Source: an uncultured Oscillospiraceae bacterium (GTDB lineage Bacteria; Bacillota; Clostridia; Oscillospirales; Oscillospiraceae). From it: a DNA stretch of 64,000 nucleotides. A model generated the notes under the pieces. It saw only the letters and a program-made list of their open reading frames with translations, searched no databases and was not told the DNA's origin. The position numbers and the translations under genes are program-made. The stretch lies in the NCBI GenBank assembly GCA_947624985.1, contig CANQMO010000004.1:50195-114194 (forward strand), written 5' to 3'. Of this stretch, positions 40,135 through 48,097 are shown in pieces; position 1 is the stretch's first letter; every line of letters starts with the position of its first letter.

Positions 40135-42954
40135 ATGTTGGAGCGCATTTTTTTGCAGGTACTGCGGCTGAGCGTGCTGTCCAGCCCGCTCATTCTGGCG
40201 GTGATGGTCATGCGGCTTCCGCTGCGGCGGGCGCCCCGGTGGGTCCACTGCGCCCTGTGGGGTCTGGTGGCGCTGCGGCTCGTCTGCCCCTTCACACCGG
40301 AGAGCAGCCTGAGCCTGCTGCCCAGCCGGGCGCGCATGGAGCAGACCGTGGCGGACCTGACCCGCTCCCGCTACAGCCCATCCGACACGGGCCCCGTGGT
40401 CCGCTGGGTGGATATCGTGGAGGACCGGGCCGGAGACGGCGGCGCGCAGACCGCCCCCGACACCGGCAGCGGGACCGTCACAGCCGAAGCGCAGACGGCC
40501 CCCGCCCGTCTGTCCGGGGACGAGGCGGCCGCTTCCGCTCCCTCCGGGTCCACGCAGCCGGCGGCGAAGGCCGGACCGGTCCTGCTCTCCCGGGCGGGCA
40601 CGCTCAGCGTCATCTGGCTGTGCGGCGTGGCCGCCATGGCTCTGTACGGGCTGGGAAGCTGGCTTCATCTGCGCCGAAAGGTCCGCACCGCCGTGCGGTG
40701 GTATGACGATCTGTGGCAGTGCGAGACGGTGGACACGCCCTTCGTGATGGGGCTGGTCCGGCCCCGGGTGTATCTGCCCTTCCGGATGGACAATGACAGC
40801 GCCGCCCACATCATCGCCCACGAGCACGCCCACATCCGCCGGCACGACCCGTGGGTCAAGCTCTTTGCCTACGCCCTGCTGGCTGTATATTGGTTCGACC
40901 CCCTTTACTGGCTCGTGTACAGGTGGCTGGGCCGGGACATCGAGCTTGCCTGTGACGAGCGGGTGATCCGGGACCTGGACCTGCCCGCCCGGCAGAAGTA
41001 CGCCTCGGCCCTGCTGGAGTGGGGCACGGACAAGCCCGCCCTGCCCGCCTGTCCCCTATCCTTCAGCGAGGTAGGCGTGGGCGAGCGGATCACAAAGGTC
41101 ATGAAATACAAAAAGCCCGCCCGCTGGGCGGCGGCGCTGGCGGCGGTGCTGGCCGTGGCGGCGGCGGTGTGTTTTCTGACGGACCCGGCGGCGGAGGCCT
41201 CCACGGACGGGGACCAGGCCGCCTCGGAGCCCCCGCCCCCCATCGAGACGACCATCCCTGCCAAGCCCACCCCAACTCCAGTCGAGCCCACGGCCACGCC
41301 GGAGCCCACCCCGGCCCGGTACAGGCAGACGCTCCTGGGCGCCGAGGGGAATATCGCCTACGAGATCGACGCGCCCCTGCCGGCGGTTGCCCCCGAGACC
41401 GCCTCCGTGCTGACCGTCAAGCCCCGGGACTTCACCGTGGATGAGGTCCAGGCCCTGGCGAAGGCCATCTTCGGGGACGCGGAGGTCTATGAATATGTGG
41501 AGGGGTCCGAGTATAACCAGCAGGCCATCAACGCCCTGCTGGCCGCCACGGGCGGCGACGATGCCCACACCCTGGATGCCCTGACAGAGAAGTATATAGC
41601 CGGCGGCATGGACCCGGACTTGGCAGAGCAGAATGCCGCTGCGGAGAGCGAACTGTATACGAGTACGGTCGACGTTCTGCGGAAAGATCTGCCCACCCTG
41701 CCGGAGACAGCTGACCTGGGCCCCTGTGAGTGGACCTTCTATCCCGAGGCACACTACAACTCCAACTTTGCCGGCGCGGCGGACACGGGCCACCGGTACC
41801 TGCAGGCCAACGCCTGGCTGGACGGGCTCAGCTACCGCATCAACGTGTGCAACAAGCCCGTCACGGACAATGCCTACTACCGGGCCAACACGTTCGCCAT
41901 CTGGGCCGACCACGGCAGCTCTGGGCTCATCCCCTATGAGCCGTTCAGCGACGCGGACGCGGATGCCACCCTGGACACGGTCCGGCGGTACCTGGCCGAC
42001 GCGGGCCTGGACAAATACCAGATCGCCGAGGTCTATGAGACCGGGTACAGCGGTGGGCTCACCGTCATCTGTCTGCCGGTCTATGAGGGCCTCCGCCAGG
42101 CGTATATGCAGGACGTCTTCACCGCCTACGACGAGGGTACGGGCCGCACCACCTATGGGGAGTATATAGAGTTCGCGTTTTGCGCCCCCGGGCTGCTGCA
42201 CTCCTTCTACTGGTACACGCCCCAGGAGGTGGTGGCCGTCGACGAGCCCCAGCCCATGCTGACCTTCGATGAGGCCATGGACGTTTTCCGGGCGGAGGCC
42301 GCCAAGGTGCCGGCCACCGTGACCGTCTCCGTTCCGGACGAAAACGGCGGTGTGACTGCGGAAGAGTATCCCCGCGACACGTTCACGGCGGACGATATCG
42401 TCTTTGGCTATGTGCGGATGACGGTGGACGGGGCGCATGAGGCATACGTCCTGGTCCCCTGCTGGGCGCTGCTTGGCCGCAATTCCGACTCGATCTTCCA
42501 CGGGCCCCTGCTGGTGATCAGCGCCGTCAACGGCGCGGTCATCCGCACGGTGGACGATTACGAGGAGGTCCGGACGGACGTATCTCTCGCCACGACGCCC
42601 ATGGCGGGCGACGCTGGCGGAGAAGGCGACGCCGGGCCGCAGGTCACCCCCACGCCCCGGCCCCAGGTCGTAGACCTGGAGGTCTGGGGATATGCCGGAG
42701 AGATCGACTATGTGGAGACCGGCTACTTCAGCCTGCCCGCCGGAAGCGTCATCGACCTGGCAGCCGTCTGGTACCCCCAGGTGGTGGACGCCACGCCGGA
42801 GTGGACCGTGGACGATCCCGGCATCGTCGCCATCCAGCCGGACGAGAGCGGCATCAACTGCCACTGCGAGATGGTAGGCCAGCCCGGCACGGAGACCACC
42901 CTGCATGTGAAGGTGAACGAGATGACGGCGGACATCACCGTGCTCGTACAATAG
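40135..42954 (+). CDS. M56 (BlaR1-like) membrane metalloprotease with an atypical extracellular sensor half
   Basis: 939 residues, versus about 590 for BlaR1. Four predicted membrane segments flank a cytoplasmic zinc protease domain with HEHAH (H229-H233) and the third ligand in ELACDE (E270). After the last membrane helix (AALAAVLAVAAAVCF, residues ~332-350) comes a Pro/Thr linker (KPTPTPVEPTATPEPTP), then ~450 residues of unrecognised extracellular domain and a C-terminal Ig-like domain (WTVDDPGIVAI ... GQPGTETTLHVKV, a BIG2-type pattern). There is no penicillin-binding SxxK/SxN/KTG set, so the signal is probably not a beta-lactam. The partner is the BlaI-like repressor directly upstream. 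Confidence 0.88.
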   Translation: MLERIFLQVLRLSVLSSPLILAVMVMRLPLRRAPRWVHCALWGLVALRLVCPFTPESSLSLLPSRARMEQTVADLTRSRYSPSDTGPVVRWVDIVEDRAGDGGAQTAPDTGSGTVTAEAQTAPARLSGDEAAASAPSGSTQPAAKAGPVLLSRAGTLSVIWLCGVAAMALYGLGSWLHLRRKVRTAVRWYDDLWQCETVDTPFVMGLVRPRVYLPFRMDNDSAAHIIAHEHAHIRRHDPWVKLFAYALLAVYWFDPLYWLVYRWLGRDIELACDERVIRDLDLPARQKYASALLEWGTDKPALPACPLSFSEVGVGERITKVMKYKKPARWAAALAAVLAVAAAVCFLTDPAAEASTDGDQAASEPPPPIETTIPAKPTPTPVEPTATPEPTPARYRQTLLGAEGNIAYEIDAPLPAVAPETASVLTVKPRDFTVDEVQALAKAIFGDAEVYEYVEGSEYNQQAINALLAATGGDDAHTLDALTEKYIAGGMDPDLAEQNAAAESELYTSTVDVLRKDLPTLPETADLGPCEWTFYPEAHYNSNFAGAADTGHRYLQANAWLDGLSYRINVCNKPVTDNAYYRANTFAIWADHGSSGLIPYEPFSDADADATLDTVRRYLADAGLDKYQIAEVYETGYSGGLTVICLPVYEGLRQAYMQDVFTAYDEGTGRTTYGEYIEFAFCAPGLLHSFYWYTPQEVVAVDEPQPMLTFDEAMDVFRAEAAKVPATVTVSVPDENGGVTAEEYPRDTFTADDIVFGYVRMTVDGAHEAYVLVPCWALLGRNSDSIFHGPLLVISAVNGAVIRTVDDYEEVRTDVSLATTPMAGDAGGEGDAGPQVTPTPRPQVVDLEVWGYAGEIDYVETGYFSLPAGSVIDLAAVWYPQVVDATPEWTVDDPGIVAIQPDESGINCHCEMVGQPGTETTLHVKVNEMTADITVLVQ

Positions 42955-42988
42955 AGGAAGGCCATCCCTAATGGGGTGGCCTTCCTCT
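42953..42988 (+). terminator. Hairpin after the M56 protease gene
   Basis: A 16-bp stem (AGAGGAAGGCCATCCC with GGGGTGGCCTTCCTCT, one wobble) and TAAT loop overlaps the stop codon. No T tract follows, so termination efficiency is uncertain. Confidence 0.5.
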
Positions 42989-42990
42989 GA

Positions 42991-43164
42991 GCTTGTCAAA
43001 AAACAAGTTTTTGACCGCTCTGATTGAATCTGCTCGGCGGGAGTGAATCCCGCCGGCATAATCCAAAAGCCTGTCGTTCTGCGGCTTTTGGATTTGACGC
43101 GCGGGAATGCCGCGCGGCTCGCCCTGACCGGGCTTCGCTCCCACTCAACCATTCTTTGACAGTC
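42991..43164. repeat. MITE-like repeat element, about 174 bp
   Basis: Ends form imperfect terminal inverted repeats: GCTTGTCAAAAAA (42991-43003) and TTCTTTGACAGTC (43152-43164) match at 10 of 13 positions. Inside are GTCAAAAA/TTTTTGAC, CGGCGGGA-N6-TCCCGCCG (43035-43056) and ATCCAAAAGCC-N11-GGCTTTTGGAT (43061-43093). It has no coding capacity. It fills the space between the M56 gene and the AlgX-like gene. I believe similar sequences recur in related Clostridia, but cannot test this here. Confidence 0.5.
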
Positions 43165-43171
43165 TGACATC

Positions 43172-44332
43172 TCAATCCAGCCATTGGCCATTCTCTAAGA
43201 TGTAATCCACCATATTGCCCTCTCCCAGATCGGGGATATGGTCCTCTAAGATCTCGATCACAAAAATATCACTTTCCTTAAACGCGGCGGCAAGATCGAC
43301 CTGACTATAATCTGTGACATTATAGTTTACTTCCGACTCTCCCTGTTCATTTCGCCGTACATACGCTCTATTCTCAAAATATGTAGTCGCTCCAAAGTTA
43401 TCACTTCTTGTTAAGTGCAGCAAACTGGCGGCGCCAAAACTACTGGTGCGAACAAACAGCCCTGGACGGTCTGTACCGGGATACAATGTGACCTCCCGCT
43501 GCAAGTTTTTCAGCGTGGGGCTTGTCCAAACATTCATCATATCATACAGATCTGCATTTGACCCAAAGGGAGTATCAGTCGGTTTTCCCTCTACTGTCAT
43601 ACTCCCTACGTCATACGGCCCCGTCTCGTTAATATAGGATAAAAATGCAGCTGCAGCAGCTGCTGCCCAGCATGTGTCCCAGTGTATGCCGGGTGGATAG
43701 AAGATCGGCGTGTCAAAGAGTCCTGGATTATCCCTGAAAAAAGATACGGAATCAAAATAGTGAATATCACTGTCAGCGAGCGCCTCAACGAAAAGATCGT
43801 GCCGATCAATTTCATGCATAGATGTATTCATATACCACGGAAGCCCCTGTTCCGCAGTATAGCGAAGTTTTGTAGGAGTCAAAAACAGATATAGTGATTT
43901 TCCATGAGATTCCAGCAAAGTTTGTAATTCTTCGAGCTTCCTGACCAACCCTTCTATATAGTCGTCCGGAAAATCCTCCGCTTTCGTGCAGTAGTAATAA
44001 AGGTAACTAGGCCCGTATAAGTATCTATTACGTCCCTCCACGACATTTCCAGTGGGGGAAGTCCTAAAAACCCGATAAATGATCTCATTCCTGGTCCGTA
44101 TCAGTATATTACGTCCTGGAATATGGTCCTGCCACCATGTGTCAAAACCGCTTTGCCAGTCTCCGCGCAATATACTCTCTTCACTGACTTGTGGAAGCTC
44201 TGACTGGATCGAAACACCTCCAAGCGGCCTGTAAGAATTCCAAATATGTCCATAAAGTGGCCACAGGCAAATGCACAGCACGCCCAGTAAAAACCAGTGG
44301 ACACTTTTTATGACTTTTATCGTACGCATCAT
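43172..44332 (-). CDS. AlgX/AlgJ-like SGNH O-acetyltransferase partner protein (DHHW type)
   Basis: 386 residues. One N-terminal membrane anchor (VHWFLLGVLCICLWPLYG) leads to an extracellular domain with FDTWWQDHIPGRNILIRTRNEI, YLFLTPTKLRY, and YPPGIHWDTCWAAAA, the last resembling the DGxHW catalytic block of AlgJ/AlgX/DHHW proteins. These take acetyl (or similar) groups from an MBOAT partner and place them on an extracellular polysaccharide. The MBOAT gene lies nine bases upstream in the same operon. A second catalytic Asp-His pair and the Ser cannot be assigned with certainty. Confidence 0.82.
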   Translation of the reverse strand: MMRTIKVIKSVHWFLLGVLCICLWPLYGHIWNSYRPLGGVSIQSELPQVSEESILRGDWQSGFDTWWQDHIPGRNILIRTRNEIIYRVFRTSPTGNVVEGRNRYLYGPSYLYYYCTKAEDFPDDYIEGLVRKLEELQTLLESHGKSLYLFLTPTKLRYTAEQGLPWYMNTSMHEIDRHDLFVEALADSDIHYFDSVSFFRDNPGLFDTPIFYPPGIHWDTCWAAAAAAAFLSYINETGPYDVGSMTVEGKPTDTPFGSNADLYDMMNVWTSPTLKNLQREVTLYPGTDRPGLFVRTSSFGAASLLHLTRSDNFGATTYFENRAYVRRNEQGESEVNYNVTDYSQVDLAAAFKESDIFVIEILEDHIPDLGEGNMVDYILENGQWLD

Positions 44333-44341
44333 ATGACCTCC

Positions 44342-45781
44342 TCAAAACCGGAAGTAGATAAAAGGATTATAGCTGGAGCCGACCATGTAACAGATACAAT
44401 AAGCAAACAGGACCAGACAGATCGCATTCCAAACCCCGGTCCACTTTGGCGCTCTGCGGGCCAGCGTCGGAAATACAGGGGCAGATATGCACACGGAGAT
44501 GCTGGCAAAGGCCATAAATATACCCGTCAGGCACAGTAGCACCCGCATGTTCCAAAACGTACCGCTGCCTATGCCTGCCATGACGCCCAAATACTGCATG
44601 GCCGCTCCCAGGCCGTCCGCCCGGAAGAATACCCAGCCCACCAGGACCACGACCACCGTATATATGCGGCCAACGAAGGCCGGGGCCTTTTTCAGGGCGC
44701 GTCCGAAGCCCATTCTTTCCAAGATCAGGAAGAAACCGTGATAAAGGCCCCATACCAGGAATTGCCACGCCGCTCCATGCCAAAAGCCCGTCAGGAAAAA
44801 CACGATCAGCAGGTTCAGATATGTTCTGCCCTTTCCCCTGCGATTGCCTCCCAGCGGGATATAAACGTAATCCCGAAACCAGGTCGACAGCGAGATGTGC
44901 CACCGCCTCCAGAACTCCTGCACAGAGCGAGAGACATACGGGTAGTTGAAGTTTTCATTGAAGTGGAAGCCAAATACCCACCCCAGACCGATCGCCATAT
45001 CGGAATAAGCAGAAAAGTCCATATAGATCTGCAGAGCATAGCACACTGCTCCCAGCCACGCAAGGGAGAAATGCAAATCGGCGACATTGGAGAATGCAGT
45101 ATCCGCAAACGCCCCCATAGCATTGGCAAGCAGGACTTTTTTGGCAAAACCCATGATGAACCGCCGCAGGCCGCGCGCTTCCTCTTCAGCGGATACGGTA
45201 CGGTTTTCGATCTCATATTCAATATCTGCGTAGCGGACGATCGGTCCGGCGATCAGCTGCGGGAACATCAGCACATACAGCGTCAGATAGTCCAGTCTCC
45301 TCTGCACCTTGACCTGACCGCGGTAGACATCGATCAGATAGGACATGATCTGAAAGGTAAAAAAGGAAATGCCGATCGGCAGCGGTATCACCGGCAAATT
45401 CAGACTAAACTCGCCTTTTCCGGTCCAATGCCTCACCAGAGACTCTATGTTGCCAACAAAGAAGTTGAAATACTTGCAGACCATGAGTACCGCCAAGTCC
45501 GCAGCAAGTCCGACCAGGAGCGCACGCCGTGGGTGAGCGACTCCCTTCGCCTGGCCGCGCCCAATGGAAAGACCGCACAGATAATTGATGATGATCAGCG
45601 CCAGCACCAGGACCAGATACCGCACGCCGCTCCAGCCATAAAAGACAAGAGAGGCAACGAGAAGAACTGCATTTTGTATCTGTACGCGTCTTTTTCTGTT
45701 CGCGCACAGTTGCGCCAGTTTATAAAATACCAACACACATGGCAAAAAAATAAAAATAAATGTAGACGATGAAAAAACCAT
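44342..45781 (-). CDS. MBOAT family O-acyltransferase (AlgI/DltB-like)
   Basis: 479 residues, about ten or eleven membrane segments. The MBOAT core is clear: FPQLIAGPIVRY, GFHFNENFNYPYVSRSVQEFWRRWHISLSTWFRDYVYIPLGGNR, and the invariant His in GFWHGAAW. It moves an acyl group from a cytoplasmic donor across the membrane to a surface acceptor, handing it to the AlgX-like protein encoded next. AAAGGAGGCGAGG precedes the ATG. Upstream, two adjacent palindromes (45829-45872) mark the likely control region. Confidence 0.93.
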   Translation of the reverse strand: MVFSSSTFIFIFLPCVLVFYKLAQLCANRKRRVQIQNAVLLVASLVFYGWSGVRYLVLVLALIIINYLCGLSIGRGQAKGVAHPRRALLVGLAADLAVLMVCKYFNFFVGNIESLVRHWTGKGEFSLNLPVIPLPIGISFFTFQIMSYLIDVYRGQVKVQRRLDYLTLYVLMFPQLIAGPIVRYADIEYEIENRTVSAEEEARGLRRFIMGFAKKVLLANAMGAFADTAFSNVADLHFSLAWLGAVCYALQIYMDFSAYSDMAIGLGWVFGFHFNENFNYPYVSRSVQEFWRRWHISLSTWFRDYVYIPLGGNRRGKGRTYLNLLIVFFLTGFWHGAAWQFLVWGLYHGFFLILERMGFGRALKKAPAFVGRIYTVVVVLVGWVFFRADGLGAAMQYLGVMAGIGSGTFWNMRVLLCLTGIFMAFASISVCISAPVFPTLARRAPKWTGVWNAICLVLFAYCICYMVGSSYNPFIYFRF

Positions 45782-45828
45782 CCGACGTCCTCGCCTCCTT
45801 TTACTGTGTTGCGGTCTATAAAGCTCAT

Positions 45829-45872
45829 CATGTTGTCACAACGTGACAACATGAAATGGTGCGCACCATTTC
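45829..45872. promoter_or_regulatory. Two adjoining perfect palindromes upstream of the acyltransferase operon
   Basis: CATGTTGTCAC-AAC-GTGACAACATG (45829-45853) and GAAATGGTGCGCACCATTTC (45853-45872) share a base. Neither is followed by a T tract. They probably form operators for one or two regulators. Confidence 0.5.
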
Positions 45873-45924
45873 AAATCGCGGTCATATCAACAGGCGCCTT
45901 ACCTGGGCAGTCTGTCTCCTCAGT

Positions 45925-46446
45925 TTATTCCTCGGTCAATATCTCCAGTATCTGATTGTAGATATCCTCGGCCCCGGCGCGAAAGCGCTTTTCGATGGCC
46001 CTGGCCTGGGTCTCATCCGGCACCGCCAGCCGCAGGGAGACGATCTCCCCCACCCCGTCGGACAGCCGCAGGCTGACGCTCTTGCCGCCCTTGATCCCCG
46101 GCTCCACGTCCGTCTCGATCATACTGGCCCGGCGCATGGCCGCCGCCACCGGGGCGGTGAGCCGTTCGGCCTTGGCCCGGACTGTGTAGGGCAGGCTGGA
46201 CGACACGGTATTCACGTTCCGGCGGCCCTTCTCCGTGATGACATATTTGCCGTCCTTCTCCTGGATGTGCTCGCTCTGTATCAGCTCCGCCAGACAGTCG
46301 GAGTAGTCGAACCAGTTGAAGCCTCCGTCGAACAGCGCCAGGTCCGACAGCGTGACCGGCTCTACGGGCTTTGGCAGCTTCTCCAGTATGTACAATATCA
46401 GTATCTTGATGTCCAGCTTATCCCGGATGAATCCCAAATGCTCCAT
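45925..46446 (-). CDS. DUF4364 family protein
   Basis: 173 residues. The N-terminal half is a winged-helix-like domain (LDIKILILYILEKL, VTLSDLALFDGGFNWFDYSDCLAELIQSEHI, then YVITEKGRRNVN). The pattern matches the clostridial DUF4364 family, thought to be DNA-binding, with a C-terminal region of unknown role. GGGGAGGAAGGAG precedes the ATG. It stands between the acyltransferase operon and a divergent spore-type gene; targets are unknown. Confidence 0.85.
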   Translation of the reverse strand: MEHLGFIRDKLDIKILILYILEKLPKPVEPVTLSDLALFDGGFNWFDYSDCLAELIQSEHIQEKDGKYVITEKGRRNVNTVSSSLPYTVRAKAERLTAPVAAAMRRASMIETDVEPGIKGGKSVSLRLSDGVGEIVSLRLAVPDETQARAIEKRFRAGAEDIYNQILEILTEE

Positions 46447-46523
46447 AAGCTCCTTCCTCCCCGTACCATTTTACCACACCACCCCCGTCCGCACAAGGAT
46501 ATTTCACATTTCGCCGTCCGTGG

Positions 46524-46531
46524 CATAGACT
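46524..46531 (+). promoter_or_regulatory. Sporulation-type -10 element CATAGACT
   Basis: CATAGACT (46524-46531), followed by GT, repeats the sequence ahead of the ylbJ-like gene (25658). It matches CATANNNT of sigma-E/sigma-K. AC lies 16 bases upstream, as in sigma-K promoters. A GCCGGGA-TAAG-TCCCGGC hairpin follows in the leader (46543-46560). Confidence 0.4.
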
Positions 46532-46582
46532 GTACTGAAACAGCCGGGATAAGTCCCGGCGGCAAGACAAGGAGGTATCAGC

Positions 46583-47389
46583 ATGGCGGACAGCCAGGAA
46601 TGCACCGAAGCCGTGTGCATCCATACAAGGAAAATATACGACAGCTGCCGCGATAAGGACTGCGTGGAGGACTTGCGGGTCTATCCCACCGTCAGCTCTC
46701 AGCCGTACATAGAGAGCGCTTTCAGTGTGCGGCCCACCGGGGCCACATTGCTGTTTGCGGATGTGGACGTTGATGAGATCAGCTTCAACCGGGGCTACTA
46801 CACCGTGGACGTGACCTATTTTTACGAGGTCAGCGGCACCACCTTCCCGGGCGAGAATCCGGTAAACGGTCTTTGCGTGTTCAACAAGCGGGTCATGCTT
46901 TTCGGCAGCGAGGGCTCCGCCAAGGTGTTCAGCTCCGACGGCACCTTTGCCGACAGCTACACCCAGCCCATCGGCGTGGTGGAGTGCGTGGACCCCATCG
47001 CCCTCAACATGAAGATCGCCGACGCCTGCCCCACCGGGCTCATGGCGGACGTGTCGGCCATCCCCGCCTCCATCCTGACCCACTTCGGCGAGGATCTGGT
47101 GCTGACGGACGGCAACCGTATCTGGCTCACCACCCTGGGACAGTTCTCCATCGTCCGTCTGGAGCGGGACAGCCAGCTGGTGGTACCGGTCTACGACTAC
47201 TGCCTGCCCGAAAAGGACTGCGTGTCCGGCTCCGAGGACGATCCCTGCACGCTCTTCAGCAGGATCAGATTCCCGGTGGAAGAATTTTTCCCGCCCGACA
47301 GTATCGATGCCGCGGAGGATTACCGCTCCGCCATCCAGAATCTGAACATCACGCCGACGCCCGCCGTGGACCCGAACGGCAAGAATTGA
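46583..47389 (+). CDS. Conserved clostridial Cys-rich protein, possibly spore-associated
   Basis: 268 residues, no signal peptide or membrane segment. It begins ECTEAVCIHTRKIYDSCRDKDCVEDLRVY and later has ISFNRGYYTVDVTYFYEV, MLFGSEGSAKVFSS, VVECVDPIALNMKI and VVPVYDYCLPEKDCV. I recognise this pattern as a widespread clostridial family without a settled function; the regular CxxxCxxKDC spacing suggests a disulfide- or metal-rich structural protein such as a spore coat component. AAGGAGG precedes the ATG. A CATAGACT sporulation-like -10 lies 50 bases upstream. It is monocistronic with a strong terminator. Confidence 0.8.
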   Translation: MADSQECTEAVCIHTRKIYDSCRDKDCVEDLRVYPTVSSQPYIESAFSVRPTGATLLFADVDVDEISFNRGYYTVDVTYFYEVSGTTFPGENPVNGLCVFNKRVMLFGSEGSAKVFSSDGTFADSYTQPIGVVECVDPIALNMKIADACPTGLMADVSAIPASILTHFGEDLVLTDGNRIWLTTLGQFSIVRLERDSQLVVPVYDYCLPEKDCVSGSEDDPCTLFSRIRFPVEEFFPPDSIDAAEDYRSAIQNLNITPTPAVDPNGKN

Positions 47390-47394
47390 AAAAA

Positions 47395-47419
47395 CGGACT
47401 GCCGTCAAACGGCAGTCCG
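47395..47419. terminator. Bidirectional terminator
   Basis: CGGACTGCCGT (47395-47405), CAA loop, ACGGCAGTCCG (47409-47419); T5 follows rightward and T6 leftward. It serves the Cys-rich protein gene and the leftward glmM operon. Confidence 0.85.
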
Positions 47420-47434
47420 CAGCTTTTTATCCTC

Positions 47435-48097
47435 TCACGCCAGCGACTTGGGTACGATATTGTTCTGGGCCTTGAAGATGGAATTGGCCGGCACCACGCC
47501 CCGGACCGAGGACAGGGGGTAGATGTTGCTGTCCGGACCGATCACCGTGCCCGGATTCAGCACGCTGCCACAGCCTACCTCCACCCGGTCCCCGATCATG
47601 GCCCCCACCTTCTTGCGGCCCGTGGGGATGTCCTCTTTCCCGTTGTGGACGACGACCAGCTGCTTGTCGCTCTTCACATTGGAAGTCAGGCTGGCCGCGC
47701 CCATGTGGGAGCGGTATCCCAAAATGGAATCGCCCACATAGTTGTAGTGGGGCACCTGCACGTTATCGAACAGGATGACGTTTTTCAGCTCCGTAGAGTT
47801 GCCCACCACGCAGTTGTCCCCCACCAGGGCATTGCCCCGGATGAAGGCGCACTGGCGCACCTCCGTGCCATGGCCGATGATACAGGGGCCCTTGATGTAC
47901 GCCGTGGCAAACACCGTGGCGTCCCTGGCGATCCACACGTCCTCCGCCGGGTGGTCGTATTCCTCCGCCGGGAGCGTGGGGCCCAGGGCCAGGATAAGAT
48001 CGCCGATACCGGCCAGCGCCTCCCAGGGGTATTCCGTCTTTTCCAGCAGCGGGGCCGCCGCCGTATGGCTCAGATCATAAAGCTCCCGTGTCCTCAT
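47435..48097 (-). CDS. Left-handed beta-helix (hexapeptide) acyltransferase/nucleotidyltransferase-like protein
   Basis: 220 residues from ATG 48097, overlapping the glmM stop by four bases. It consists mainly of hexapeptide-repeat strands (VWIARDATVFATAYIKGPCIIGHGTEVRQCAFIRG, NCVVGNSTELKNVILFDN, VGAMIGDRVEVGCGSVLNPGTVIGP). It matches the C-terminal acetyltransferase half of GlmU without the pyrophosphorylase half. Coupling to glmM suggests work on glucosamine-1-phosphate, supplying N-acetylglucosamine-1-phosphate for UDP-GlcNAc (inference). Confidence 0.85.
   Translation of the reverse strand: MRTRELYDLSHTAAAPLLEKTEYPWEALAGIGDLILALGPTLPAEEYDHPAEDVWIARDATVFATAYIKGPCIIGHGTEVRQCAFIRGNALVGDNCVVGNSTELKNVILFDNVQVPHYNYVGDSILGYRSHMGAASLTSNVKSDKQLVVVHNGKEDIPTGRKKVGAMIGDRVEVGCGSVLNPGTVIGPDSNIYPLSSVRGVVPANSIFKAQNNIVPKSLA

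Noticed and set aside
41056..43191. A 711-codon minus frame opposite the M56 protease
   Set aside because: Antisense shadow; the + frame has the zinc protease motif, promoter and operators.
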